7,168 nt of DNA, from contig CAZBZG010000247.1 in NCBI GenBank assembly GCA_964496245.1, positions 1-7,168 of the forward strand, given 5' to 3'. Below the pieces are notes generated by a model that made no database searches, was not told where the DNA came from, and worked only from the letters and a program-made list of their open reading frames with translations. Positions 1 through 7,005 of the stretch are shown in pieces (the stretch's first letter is position 1; each line of letters opens with the position of its first letter). The position numbers and the translations under genes were made by a program. Source of the stretch: CAZBZG01 sp964496245 (GTDB lineage Bacteria > Planctomycetota > SZUA-567).

Positions 1-2
1 GC

Positions 3-1310
3 GAACAGAACACCTACACCTTCCGCGGGCGTTCCTTTGCCGAGACGATCCAAAAGGTCACGGAGAAGCTGGGACGGGATGCCTACATCATCGAGAAGAA
101 GGAGATCAAAGGATCCAAGAGCGTGCTCAACGGATTCCTGAGCGCTGGGGAGATGGTCGAGATCACCGCCGCACCGTCCAAGCCGGCGCCCCCCAAGGCC
201 CCATCCGCGCGCCCCAGTCTGCTGGAGAAGACCTATTGCCGGCCGGTGGCGGAAGAGGGGGCCGCCGATTCGCGTCCGCCGGCGGAGAGCCCCAGCGCCA
301 GGACGGCGCCCGCGCGGGGACCGGCCGCGGGCCTGAGCGGCAGCGGTCTGTCGCTGCGTCTGGACAAGATCGACCGCCAGTTGGTCGAAGACGCCAACTG
401 TCTGGAACGGCTGCGCGCCGAGATGCGCGCGTTCTTCGCCCTGCAGGCGCGCGGCGGATTGCCCGCGGTCAACGAGCCTCTCCTCGAGCTCTACCGCCAG
501 CTGGTGGACCAGGACGTGGATGCCGGCATCGCCCGGCGCCTGGTGGAGCGCCTGCAGCAGGAAGCCCCGGGAGACGCCGGCCGGCCCGCATCGGCCCGCG
601 AGGCTTTGTGCCGGGCGCTGGGGGACATGATCGAAACGAGCGGACCCGTTGCCCTGCAGGAGGGGCGTCCCACCGTGGTCGCCATGGTGGGACCCACGGG
701 CGCGGGCAAGACGACCACGGTGCTCAAGCTCGCCTTCGAGTTCGTGGTCAAACAGAACAAGCGGGTGGGCGTGATCACCGAGGATGTGCGTCGGCCGGGC
801 GCTGTCGAGCAGCTGCGCAGCCTCGATCAGTTCCTGGGGCTCCCCGTGGTCTGCGCCGAGAGCGCCGAACGGGCGCGGGAAGAGCTTGGTTCGATGCAGG
901 CGCTGGATCTGATCCTGGTCGATACGGCCGGTCGGGCCCCCCAGAGCCAACGGGCGTGGGAAGACCTGACCGCGTTCCTCAAGGCGGTGCAGCCGGACGA
1001 AACGCATCTCGTCCTCTCTGCCGGGAGCGCGGAACGAACCCTTCTGGATGCCATCGAGCGATACGGCCCCGCGGGATGGGATCGCATTCTCCTGAGCAAG
1101 CTCGACGAGGCCGTGAGCTATGGCCCGATTCTCAACTTGGCGGATCGTTCCGCCGTGCGGTTGAGCTACGTCACGACGGGCCAGGAGTACATGGAGACGC
1201 TCCATCCGGCGGACAAGGAATCGGTGGCACAGCTCGTGCTGGGGCAGAAACGCATCGAAACGCCTCACGAGAGCCCTGCGGCCTGCACGGAGGAACTGGC
1301 TGAATCATGA
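3..1310 (+). CDS. flhF: FlhF, flagellar SRP-type GTPase (5' partial)
   Basis: FlhF is an SRP-family GTPase that acts at the cytoplasmic membrane and sets the position, and often the number, of polar flagella. The frame is open from base 3, and the visible N-terminus (YTFRGRSFAETIQKVTEKLG, then RDAYII) matches the start of the FlhF B domain, so probably only a few codons are missing. A GTG at 123 is internal, not the start. A Pro/Ala-rich linker (about residues 57-115 of the visible 435) leads into the helical N domain and the G domain. GTPase motifs are GPTGAGKTTT (230-239, P-loop), EDVRRPGAVEQL (the SRP-type DxxRxxAxEQL element), DTAGR (307-311) and SKLDEA (365-370), with a late TTGQ. The DTYR-type element reads EDVRRPG, slightly divergent. 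The stop overlaps the next start (ATGA), implying translational coupling. Gene identity is firm; the effect on flagellar number in this host is inference. Confidence 0.93.
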   Translation, partial: EQNTYTFRGRSFAETIQKVTEKLGRDAYIIEKKEIKGSKSVLNGFLSAGEMVEITAAPSKPAPPKAPSARPSLLEKTYCRPVAEEGAADSRPPAESPSARTAPARGPAAGLSGSGLSLRLDKIDRQLVEDANCLERLRAEMRAFFALQARGGLPAVNEPLLELYRQLVDQDVDAGIARRLVERLQQEAPGDAGRPASAREALCRALGDMIETSGPVALQEGRPTVVAMVGPTGAGKTTTVLKLAFEFVVKQNKRVGVITEDVRRPGAVEQLRSLDQFLGLPVVCAESAERAREELGSMQALDLILVDTAGRAPQSQRAWEDLTAFLKAVQPDETHLVLSAGSAERTLLDAIERYGPAGWDRILLSKLDEAVSYGPILNLADRSAVRLSYVTTGQEYMETLHPADKESVAQLVLGQKRIETPHESPAACTEELAES

Positions 1311-1642
1311 TGGCCCGCAAACTCGCTGGATTCCTGGCTATCCTGGCCCTGGTGGTCCTGTTCGGCGCCTGGCTGGTCAAGACCTGGCGCGGCGAACCCT
1401 CGATCCCGGTGGACAAGGCGGTGAGCTACGGTTTCACCGTTCTCGTGGTTTACTTTGTGGTTGGGGTTTTCGTGGCAAAGGTCGGCATCGGCCTCATCCA
1501 GGAGGTTTTGGCCGAACGCCGGCACCGTGAGGAAGAGCGCCGGTATCGCGCGCGAATGCGATACGAGCAGTTGCTCGGCGAAGAAGAGGGAGAGTCTGCG
1601 GGCAGCGCTTCGGCGCAGGAACCGCCCTCGGAAGCCACGTGA
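1307..1642 (+). CDS. Small two-helix membrane protein between flhF and fliA
   Basis: This 111-residue protein is not one I recognise. It has two hydrophobic helices, about residues 7-25 (LAGFLAILALVVLFGAWLV) and 41-62 (a Val/Phe/Tyr/Gly-rich stretch), separated by a short polar loop. A strongly charged helical tail (AERRHREEERRYRARMRYEQ, about 70-89) looks amphipathic or coiled-coil, then comes an acidic Ser/Ala-rich end. A hairpin topology with both ends in the cytoplasm is likely. Its ATG (1307) overlaps the flhF stop, and a second ATG follows at 1310; either could start it, and the coupling argues for translation. FlhG, the MinD-like ATPase that partners FlhF, usually occupies this position, so an involvement in FlhF placement or flagellar assembly is a guess from location only. 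It ends 59 bases before fliA, with no promoter or terminator evident between them, so one operon is likely. Confidence 0.75.
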   Translation: MMARKLAGFLAILALVVLFGAWLVKTWRGEPSIPVDKAVSYGFTVLVVYFVVGVFVAKVGIGLIQEVLAERRHREEERRYRARMRYEQLLGEEEGESAGSASAQEPPSEAT

Positions 1643-1701
1643 GGCGCTTCGACGCCGTTCGGACCGCTGCTGTTGGCCATGCACGCATGAGGAGATGACC
1701 C

Positions 1702-2526
1702 ATGAGAGGACGCTCGGAATATCGTGGCCCAAAGAGCGATTTGACCGAACAGGAGGTCTCCGAACTCTGGGGACGGTTCACGGAGGTGCCCGAGGCGGAT
1801 CAGCGGGAACCCGACATCCGGGACACATTGATCGAACACTATATGTCGCTGGTCGAGCAGACGGCCGAACGCATGGCCAAGAACCTTCCGACCTTCATCG
1901 ATATCAATGACCTGATCAGTGCCGGGACCATCGGGTTGATCGATGCCATCAATCGTTTCGATCCGAGCCTGGAGATCAAGTTTTCGACGTACTGCAATCC
2001 GCGTATCCGCGGAAGCATCCTCGACGAACTGCGGCGTCTGGACTGGGCCCCGCGTCTGGTCCGCAGTCGCGTGAACCAGCTCGAGCGGAGTCGCGATGAG
2101 CTCGAGGCGGAGCTGGGGCGCCGGCCCAGCGACGAGGAACTGGCCAAGCACATGGACCTCAGCCGGGAGCAGTTTTCAGATCTCGTGAAGGAGACACAGG
2201 TCAAGAGCATGGTCAGTCTCGACCGGAAGTGGGACGAGGATGACGACCACGAGCTCGGCCAGATCGAAATGCTGCCGGACGAACGGGCGACCGACCCGCT
2301 CAACGAGCTCGCGCGCGCCGAGCTCAAGGAGGTGGCTGTGCGCGGGCTCAAGGAGAAGGAAAAGATGGTGCTCGTGATGTACTACTTCGACAACATGAGT
2401 CTCAAGGAGATCGGCGCCGTCCTGGACCTCTCCGAGAGCCGTGTCTGCCAGATCCACGCTCAGACCCTCGAGTTCCTTCGCCGGAAGTTTCTCCAACGCG
2501 AGATTTCGCCCCTCCCGGACGCGTAG
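1702..2526 (+). CDS. fliA: RNA polymerase sigma-28 factor FliA/WhiG family
   Basis: This is the flagellar sigma factor that directs RNA polymerase to late flagellar promoters. At 274 residues it is slightly longer than typical FliA (about 240-260) because of an N-terminal extension of roughly 40 residues. Region 2 spans about 41-118 and includes DLISAGTIGLIDAINRFDPS and FSTYCNPRIRGSILDELRRL, close to the FliA/WhiG consensus (FxTYAxxRIRGAILDELR). Region 3 spans about 119-170 (LGRRPSDEELAKHMDLS), and region 4 with its helix-turn-helix spans about 212-262 (MSLKEIGAVLDLSESRVCQI). The start is fixed by AGGAGA at 1690-1695, six bases before ATG. It follows flhF and the small membrane gene in one apparent operon. 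In many species FliA is held by the anti-sigma factor FlgM; no flgM is visible here. A close sigma-28 promoter match at 4357-4383 is a probable target. Confidence 0.95.
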   Translation: MRGRSEYRGPKSDLTEQEVSELWGRFTEVPEADQREPDIRDTLIEHYMSLVEQTAERMAKNLPTFIDINDLISAGTIGLIDAINRFDPSLEIKFSTYCNPRIRGSILDELRRLDWAPRLVRSRVNQLERSRDELEAELGRRPSDEELAKHMDLSREQFSDLVKETQVKSMVSLDRKWDEDDDHELGQIEMLPDERATDPLNELARAELKEVAVRGLKEKEKMVLVMYYFDNMSLKEIGAVLDLSESRVCQIHAQTLEFLRRKFLQREISPLPDA

Positions 2527-2530
2527 CTGC

Positions 2531-2547
2531 GTCGGCCGCGCGCCGAC
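2531..2547 (+). terminator. Hairpin just after fliA stop (weak terminator candidate)
   Basis: GTCGGC (2531-2536) and GCCGAC (2542-2547) form a perfect 6-bp GC-rich stem around a CGCGC loop, starting five bases after the fliA stop. No T-tract follows, so intrinsic termination is doubtful. It could protect the mRNA 3' end or help Rho-dependent termination. Confidence 0.3.
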
Positions 2548-2659
2548 CGTCGACGAAGCTGACAAGAACTCCTTGCGCACGTGCGGGGTAGGCTCTACCC
2601 TGGCAAGGGGGCACCGTGTGGCGCGGTCCCCGTGACGTCGCGGATAGGAGGAGAGGTCT

Positions 2660-4283
2660 ATGCGGATCGGTGTGGCGGTCGGTGTCGTGGTCGGGCTTGT
2701 GGCGGCGATCGGTGCCACTGTCTGGTGGTACGCGTCGGGCGGCGGGGCGGCGAAGCCTGCGCCGGATGCGGCCCCGCCTAGCACCAGGTCTGCACGGTCT
2801 GTTCCCGACCCCGCCCCCGCTCCGGAGCAGCCAGAGGACGCGCCCGAGGAAGCGCTCCCCGCGCAGGAAGACGCGCCCGCAGCCGAACCGCACGAAACGA
2901 CCAGCGTCGAGCCAGGCGAAGCCGGAACCGAAGAGGAAGCGGACGCCGCTGTGGACGGCTTCGAACGCGCGGTCGACGAGGTGCTGGCTCTGGAGGCGGA
3001 CACCCAATTCTTCCCCGCCTTGCAGAAGGTGTGGGCCCTGCAGGAGGAGTACAGGGGAGAGCCGGACAAACAGAGGGCGCTCGGCGAGATCGCCGGGCGG
3101 CCTGCAGCGGGAGCGCTTGCGCGGAGCGGGACTGCGCGCCCAGGTCGAGAAACTGGGGAATCCGAACGAGGCGGTACGCGCGGTGGTGGCCGAGAAGTTC
3201 CTCGAAGCCGGCCGGGTGGGCCGCCTCTTCCTGCGCAAGGCCGTGCGCACGGGGGAGGGACGAATTGTGCGCGAGGCGGCCCGGCTGCTCGTCGAGATGC
3301 CGGATCCCAAAGGCTTCGAGCTCTTGGCGTCGCGTCTGACAGCGAACCCCGAAGGCAACGAGGCCGCCTTTTTCGCCGGCCTCTTGCGGGAGGGGTTGCG
3401 GGCCGCTTCCGAGGCTGATGGCGAGGCGCTTTCCGGCTGCGTCTCGGCGTTGTACGAGGCAGTGAGCCGCGATGGCACCTTTGCGCAGCGAAAGGCCGCA
3501 GACCTGCTCGTGCTCGTGGCCCACCGCTGGATGGCTGGCGATCCGGAGAGCGCGGCGGTGCTGCGGAATTACGTGGAGCGAGCGACGCGGGCAAACGAAG
3601 CCGGCATCCGCGCCTGGGCGTGGGGCCACGCCCAGGCGGTGGGGCTCGTGCCCGAGGGGCTCGCCGGGTGGTGGCGGTTCGATGAAGAAGGAGGGGCCAC
3701 GGTGCCCGACAGTTCGGGCCGCGGCAACGACGGCACGCTCAAGGGCGGCGCCCGGCGGGCCGCGGGTGTGTTGGGCCGGGCCCTCTTGCTGGATGGCAAA
3801 GACGATGGTGTGGCCTTGGGCAACCCCGAAGCCCTGCAGCTCACGGGCGACCAGACCATCAGTCTTTGGATCCGCCCCGCCTCCCTGGGCAAGCGTCGAA
3901 ATCCCTTTGCCAAGGCGTACGGAGGGGAAGCGACCATCACGGTGGAAGAGGACGGGCGGATCAACTACTACTACGGAACGTCCGGCCGCAACGCCAAACC
4001 ATACCAGAGCTTCACGATGACGCATCCCGTCAAGGCCGACGCATGGACGCATCTGGTTGTGGTGCGGGACCTCGAACGCAAGAAATTGCTCTGGTACCGG
4101 AACGGTGCGGCCACGGACAAGACCGCCGCCAAGTTCCCCGAGGCCAAGCGATCCAAGGAAGCGGCCTGGATCGGGAAGGGGTACGTGGAACCCTTCCATG
4201 GACGGATCGACGATCTGCGCGTGTACGCGCGGGCGTTGACGGCGGAGCAGGTGAAGGACTTGTATGAGCTGGGGCGGCCGTAA
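2660..4283 (+). CDS. Membrane-anchored or secreted protein with C-terminal LamG-like domain (one frameshift as sequenced)
   Basis: One gene is split by a single-base frameshift. It starts at ATG 2660 behind AGGAGGAGAGG and reads in that frame to about 3094 (residues 1-145), then continues in the next frame to the stop at 4283. Dropping one G from GGG at 3095-3097 gives GEIAGGLQRERLRGAGLRAQ and a product of about 540 residues. Order: a hydrophobic N-terminal segment (about 4-24, VAVGVVVGLVAAIGATVWWY) with no lipobox Cys, so a signal anchor or signal peptide; an Ala/Pro/Glu-rich low-complexity linker (about 28-95); an alpha-helical region that could be HEAT/ARM-like (about 110-330); and a LamG_3/concanavalin-like beta-sandwich (about 336-540) opening with GWWRFDE and closing with HGRIDDLRVYARALTAEQV. 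Such domains bind carbohydrate or protein outside the cytoplasm. Ligand and function are unknown, and a flagellar role is not shown. Without repair, translation from 2660 would stop at 3418 and lose the LamG domain. Confidence 0.8.
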
Positions 4284-4356
4284 TCCGCTGCAGGGGGCCG
4301 GGCACGGGCTGAAGCATGCCGCCGGCTTTCCGGGCGCAGTTGGGGACAGGTTGTAT

Positions 4357-4383
4357 TTCAGTTTGCAAGTGCGCTGCCGAGAA
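4357..4383 (+). promoter_or_regulatory. Sigma-28 (FliA)-type promoter
   Basis: TTCAGTTT (4357-4364), an 11-base spacer, then GCCGAGAA (4376-4383). Compared with the enterobacterial FliA consensus TAAAGTTT-N11-GCCGATAA, this matches 6 of 8 and 7 of 8 positions at exactly the right spacing. It lies 56 bases upstream of the ATG at 4439, and fliA itself is in the window. The match is seen directly; use by FliA is inferred, and the consensus could differ in this lineage. Confidence 0.72.
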
Positions 4384-4391
4384 TGTAAACT
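4363..4391 (+). promoter_or_regulatory. Overlapping sigma-70-like promoter (alternative reading)
   Basis: TTGCAA (4363-4368), a 17-base spacer, then TAAACT (4386-4391) also fits a housekeeping promoter, with 4 of 6 matches in each box. It overlaps the sigma-28 match, so the gene could have dual promoters, or this reading may be chance in a locally AT-richer stretch. Confidence 0.35.
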
Positions 4392-4438
4392 AGAGATAGA
4401 GATGGATCCGCTCGCAGGCGGAGACAGGAAGTAAGGCT

Positions 4439-4756
4439 ATGCAGATACTGAACATACAAGACGGCGTCATCAAGAGCGCTCTGGTGCAGCAGATCCAGGC
4501 CCGTGCCGGGGAGATGGCACGGGTGCAGGACGTCAGCCAAGTCGCCTTTGACGACGAGATGGCTCGAAAGGCCGACGAGACCGTGGAAGAACTCAACCAG
4601 GGTGAGAACGAGGCCATCCAGGAAGAGGAGGAGCGCGGCGAGCAGCAGCAGAGGCGCCGCCGCCGGAGGAGACACGACGCCGACGAGCCCGAAGAAGAGG
4701 CCGACGATACCAAGCCCCCTCCCCACGACGCCCATCACATCGATGTCACGATCTGA
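4439..4756 (+). CDS. Small highly charged protein, probable FliA-controlled flagellar-associated protein
   Basis: This 105-residue protein is of unknown function. ATG 4439 is preceded by AGGAAG (4426-4431) with a seven-base spacer. The N-terminal third (MQILNIQDGVIKSALVQQIQ, about 1-38) is mixed polar and hydrophobic and likely helical. Residues 39-70 are a charged, Glu/Gln-rich helix that may form a coiled coil. A run of seven Arg (72-78) follows, then an acidic, Pro/His-rich tail ending in HHIDVTI. There is no signal peptide, membrane segment or Cys. The shape (about 100 residues, Gln/Glu/Arg-rich middle, short hydrophobic IDV/IDI end) recalls, from memory, unnamed small proteins in flagellar clusters of other phyla; I cannot verify that here. 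The sigma-28-type promoter upstream is the best clue that it belongs to the late flagellar regulon. It stands alone, with a candidate hairpin after it, and appears to be monocistronic. Confidence 0.78.
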   Translation: MQILNIQDGVIKSALVQQIQARAGEMARVQDVSQVAFDDEMARKADETVEELNQGENEAIQEEEERGEQQQRRRRRRRHDADEPEEEADDTKPPPHDAHHIDVTI

Positions 4757-4993
4757 CTGAAGTCGTTGCCTGCCCCTGCTGCTGCCCCACCGCGCGGGGC
4801 GCAGATTCGCTCAAGACCGATAACAACGCCTGCCGATAATGCGGTATGGCCTGCCACCATCCAGACGGCGAGGGCGGCGGTGGGTCCGCACCCGGCTCCG
4901 CGCGCGCGAATGGCTGGAGGGGTTGCAATTCACGACATGACAAGGAGATCCACGCCAGCCGTTCGATTCTGCCTTTGAGACGGAGGAGAGCCC
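4757..4993 (+). other. Intergenic stretch without a supported gene
   Basis: These 237 bases separate the small charged gene from the recombinase. They hold a GC-rich imperfect hairpin (4779-4804), two CCGATAA-type octamers 16 bases apart (4816-4823 and 4832-4839), and the recombinase ribosome-binding site. An open frame from 4846 into the recombinase exists, but its first part (to about 5286) is an out-of-frame reading of the recombinase and shows no recognisable domain. I see no tRNA or convincing small RNA. Confidence 0.5.
4779..4804 (+). terminator. GC-rich hairpin after the small charged gene (weak terminator candidate)
   Basis: CTGC (4779-4782) and GCCCC (4784-4788) pair with GGGGC (4796-4800) and GCAG (4801-4804) around a seven-base loop, leaving one bulged T. 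It begins 23 bases after the stop at 4756. ATTCGCT follows rather than a T-run, so terminator activity is uncertain. Confidence 0.35.
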
Positions 4994-5961
4994 GTGTCCA
5001 CGCTGACGGATGCAAACGATGGAGCGATCCATTCGTTTCTTCTGTACCTGAGCCAAGAGCGCAACATGTCCGCCCACACGGTTCGCAACTACGGCGTGGA
5101 CCTGGCGCAGTTCTACGCCTTTCTGGCCGAGACCGATCGGGCCGAGCATTTCCCGGAAGGCGTGACGCACCTGTTGATCCGCAGTTTCATGGCGCAGCTC
5201 GACGAACGGGGGATGAGCAAGCAGACCGTGGCCCGCAAGGTGGCCGCCCTGCGGAGCTTCTACAAGTTCCTCATGAAGCGGGGCGTGTCCAGGCGAACCC
5301 GGCGCAGAGCGTGCGCACGCCAAAGCTGGAGAAGCGGATTCCGAAGTATCTGACGGTGCAGGAAGTCGAGCGACTGCTCGGCACGCCTGATGCTGCCACG
5401 TACATGGGGGCCCGCGATCGGGCCATTCTCGAACTGCTCTACAGCGCGGGATTGCGCACCTTCGAACTCGTGGGCCTGAACGTCGGCGACATCGACCTGG
5501 AGCGACAGACGTTGCGCACGCGCGGCAAGGGCAAGAAAGAGCGGGTCAATCCCGTGGGCCGCTATGCGATGCAGGCGATCGAAGGGTACATGCAGATGCG
5601 GCGTGAGCATCCGGACAGTGCGCGCTTCGACCCCGAACCCCTCTTCCTCAACTTCCGCGGGCGTCGTCTGACCACCCGGAGCATCCGCCGTCTGCTCGGT
5701 GGTTATGTCAGAACGGCGGGGCTTTCCGCCAACGTCTCTCCGCACACGCTGCGACACTCCTTCGCCACGCATCTGCTCCAGCGCGGGGCGGACCTGCGTG
5801 TGGTGCAGGAGTTACTCGGACACGAGAACATCTCCACCACGCAGATCTACACCCACGTGACGGCGTCGGAGATGCAGCAGGCCTACGAACGGGCTCATCC
5901 CCGTGCGGAGAAGACCATCGCTTCCGACTTCCGCAGCATGCCCGACACGAAGTCGGCTTGA
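4994..5961 (+). CDS. xerC: Tyrosine recombinase XerC/XerD type (one frameshift as sequenced)
   Basis: Xer recombinases resolve chromosome dimers at dif sites by strand exchange through a tyrosine nucleophile. Translation starts at GTG 4994 behind GGAGGAG (4982-4988), five bases away. The first frame runs to about 5286 (SAM-like DNA-binding domain, about 10-95, ending FYKFLMKRG) and the rest continues in another frame. Restoring one base at 5285-5287 gives KRGVVQANPAQSVRTPK and a 322-residue product, close to the usual 300. The catalytic set is complete: R155 (SAGLRTFEL), K179 (RGKGKKER), H251 and R254 (HTLRHSFATHLL), H277 (LGHENISTTQ) and Y286 (IYTHV). Each sits exactly seven positions after its E. 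coli XerD counterpart (148, 172, 244, 247, 270, 279). QANPAQ and AHPRA lean to XerC and GADLRVVQ to XerD, so the symbol is tentative. A single-base error is likelier than a dead gene, since the downstream frame is fully conserved. A phage or element integrase is less likely. Confidence 0.85.
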
Positions 5962-5967
5962 GCCTGG

Positions 5968-6002
5968 CGTTCCCGCCCACCCGAGCGGTCGAATCGGGAA
6001 CG
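5968..6002 (+). terminator. Stem-loop between the recombinase and hydrolase genes
   Basis: CGTTCCCG (5968-5975) and CGGGAACG (5995-6002) form a perfect 8-bp stem around a 19-base loop, starting seven bases after the recombinase stop. No T-tract follows (the next bases are GAGGAGG), so it may be an mRNA-stabilising or attenuating structure, or chance, rather than an intrinsic terminator. Confidence 0.35.
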
Positions 6003-6058
6003 GAGGAGGCGAGGCATCGGCGCGGCACGGGCCCTGTAACCATCCGGAGAATCAGCGT

Positions 6059-6976
6059 ATGGCGAAGGGAAGCGACAGGACCTTGCGGGTCGTCTTCCGT
6101 GGGGTGCGGGGCAGTTACCCCGTGCCGGATGCCGCGTTCCTCGGCTACGGGGGCAACACAACCTGCCACGAGGTCCGCGCCGGTGGACGTCTGATCATCA
6201 TCGACGCGGGCACGGGGGTCATTCCCCTGGGAAACGAGTTGCTCGCTGAGCACCTTCGCACGAAGGAACCCGTGGTTGGAACTTTGCTCTTCAGTCATGT
6301 CCATCACGATCACACCTACGGCTTCCTGTTCTTCAAGCCTCTGTACCTGCGCAGCACGCGGCTCGCGATCCTGGGGCACCGGACATTTGCCGGAAGCGTG
6401 CGGCAGGAACTCCGCGATATCACGGTCAGCCCCTTCCACCCGGTGGGCCTGGACGAGATGGGCTTCCAGCGCCAGTTTCACGATCTGGTGGGGGGCGAGA
6501 TCCTCCGGCTGCGGGGCGACCAGGAAGCCCCCGAGATCCTGCGGGACACGGCGTCGGTGAGTCCCGCAGACGTGATCGTGCGAACCGTGGCCAACCCAAA
6601 CCATACGAAACTGGGCGTACTCCACTTCCGCGTCGAATATGCGGGCAAGTCCTACGTCTTCGCCACCGACATCGAAGGCACCGAGGAAGGAGAGGAGACG
6701 TTGGCCGAATTCGCCACGGGCGCCGACCTGCTCGCCCACGACGGGCAGTATCGCGACGACGAGTACTACCGCGGCACGCCTCCCCGCCAGGGATGGGGGC
6801 ACAGCACGATCCGCATGGCCTGCACGACCGCGCAGAAGGCCGCGGTCAAGCAACTCGCCATCATTCATCACGATCCCGAACACACCGATGAGCAGCTCGA
6901 TGCCATGGAAGCGGAAGCCAAACAGCTCTTTCCCGCCGCGTTCCTCGCCCGCGAGAATCAGGTCGTCGATCTCTGA
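6059..6976 (+). CDS. Metallo-beta-lactamase-fold hydrolase (Lactamase_B_2 / PhnP-like)
   Basis: A 305-residue cytoplasmic metal-dependent hydrolase. The start at ATG 6059 has GGAGA (6046-6050) eight bases upstream; an upstream in-frame ATG at 5903 lies inside the recombinase gene and adds no domain. The N-terminus carries the family signature FRGVRGSYPVPD, then YGGNTTCHEV and IIIDAGTGV. Metal-binding residues: H80, H82, D84 and H85 in SHVHHDH; H182 in PNHTKLG; D204 in ATDIEG; and a C-terminal pair in IIHHDPEH (H270/H271). LAHDGQY with GWGHSTIR is also typical of this subgroup. Related proteins cleave cyclic nucleotides or other phosphodiesters, but the substrate cannot be read from sequence. 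A 97-base gap with a stem-loop separates it from the recombinase, so co-transcription is possible but not shown. The frame is intact, unlike the recombinase just upstream. Confidence 0.9.
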   Translation: MAKGSDRTLRVVFRGVRGSYPVPDAAFLGYGGNTTCHEVRAGGRLIIIDAGTGVIPLGNELLAEHLRTKEPVVGTLLFSHVHHDHTYGFLFFKPLYLRSTRLAILGHRTFAGSVRQELRDITVSPFHPVGLDEMGFQRQFHDLVGGEILRLRGDQEAPEILRDTASVSPADVIVRTVANPNHTKLGVLHFRVEYAGKSYVFATDIEGTEEGEETLAEFATGADLLAHDGQYRDDEYYRGTPPRQGWGHSTIRMACTTAQKAAVKQLAIIHHDPEHTDEQLDAMEAEAKQLFPAAFLARENQVVDL

Positions 6977-6985
6977 GCGTACGCG

Positions 6986-7004
6986 ATCCCGACGCACGGG
7001 ATTT
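6986..7004 (+). terminator. Possible intrinsic terminator after the hydrolase
   Basis: ATCCCG (6986-6991) and CGGGAT (6997-7002) form a 6-bp stem with an ACGCA loop, ten bases after the stop at 6976, followed by a short TTT (7002-7004) and then G-rich sequence. The T-tract is too short for a confident call. Confidence 0.4.
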
Positions 7005-7005
7005 G

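Noticed and set aside
2573..2601. Possible sigma-70 promoter TTGCGC-N17-TACCCT before the LamG gene
   Set aside because: Only 4 of 6 and 3 of 6 matches in a GC-rich stretch; not distinguishable from chance.
2176..3594. Long minus-strand frames opposite fliA and the LamG gene
   Set aside because: They are Arg/Ser/Pro-rich antisense translations with no motif, overlapping well-supported + strand genes.
4846..4993. Upstream extension of the recombinase in its downstream frame
   Set aside because: The frame is open from 4846, but everything before about 5287 is out of frame with the recognisable N-terminal Xer domain, which reads from GTG 4994 behind a strong ribosome-binding site.
5903..6058. 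Longer hydrolase start at 5903
   Set aside because: It overlaps the recombinase end, adds no conserved sequence, and ATG 6059 has a well-placed GGAGA and the family's normal N-terminus.
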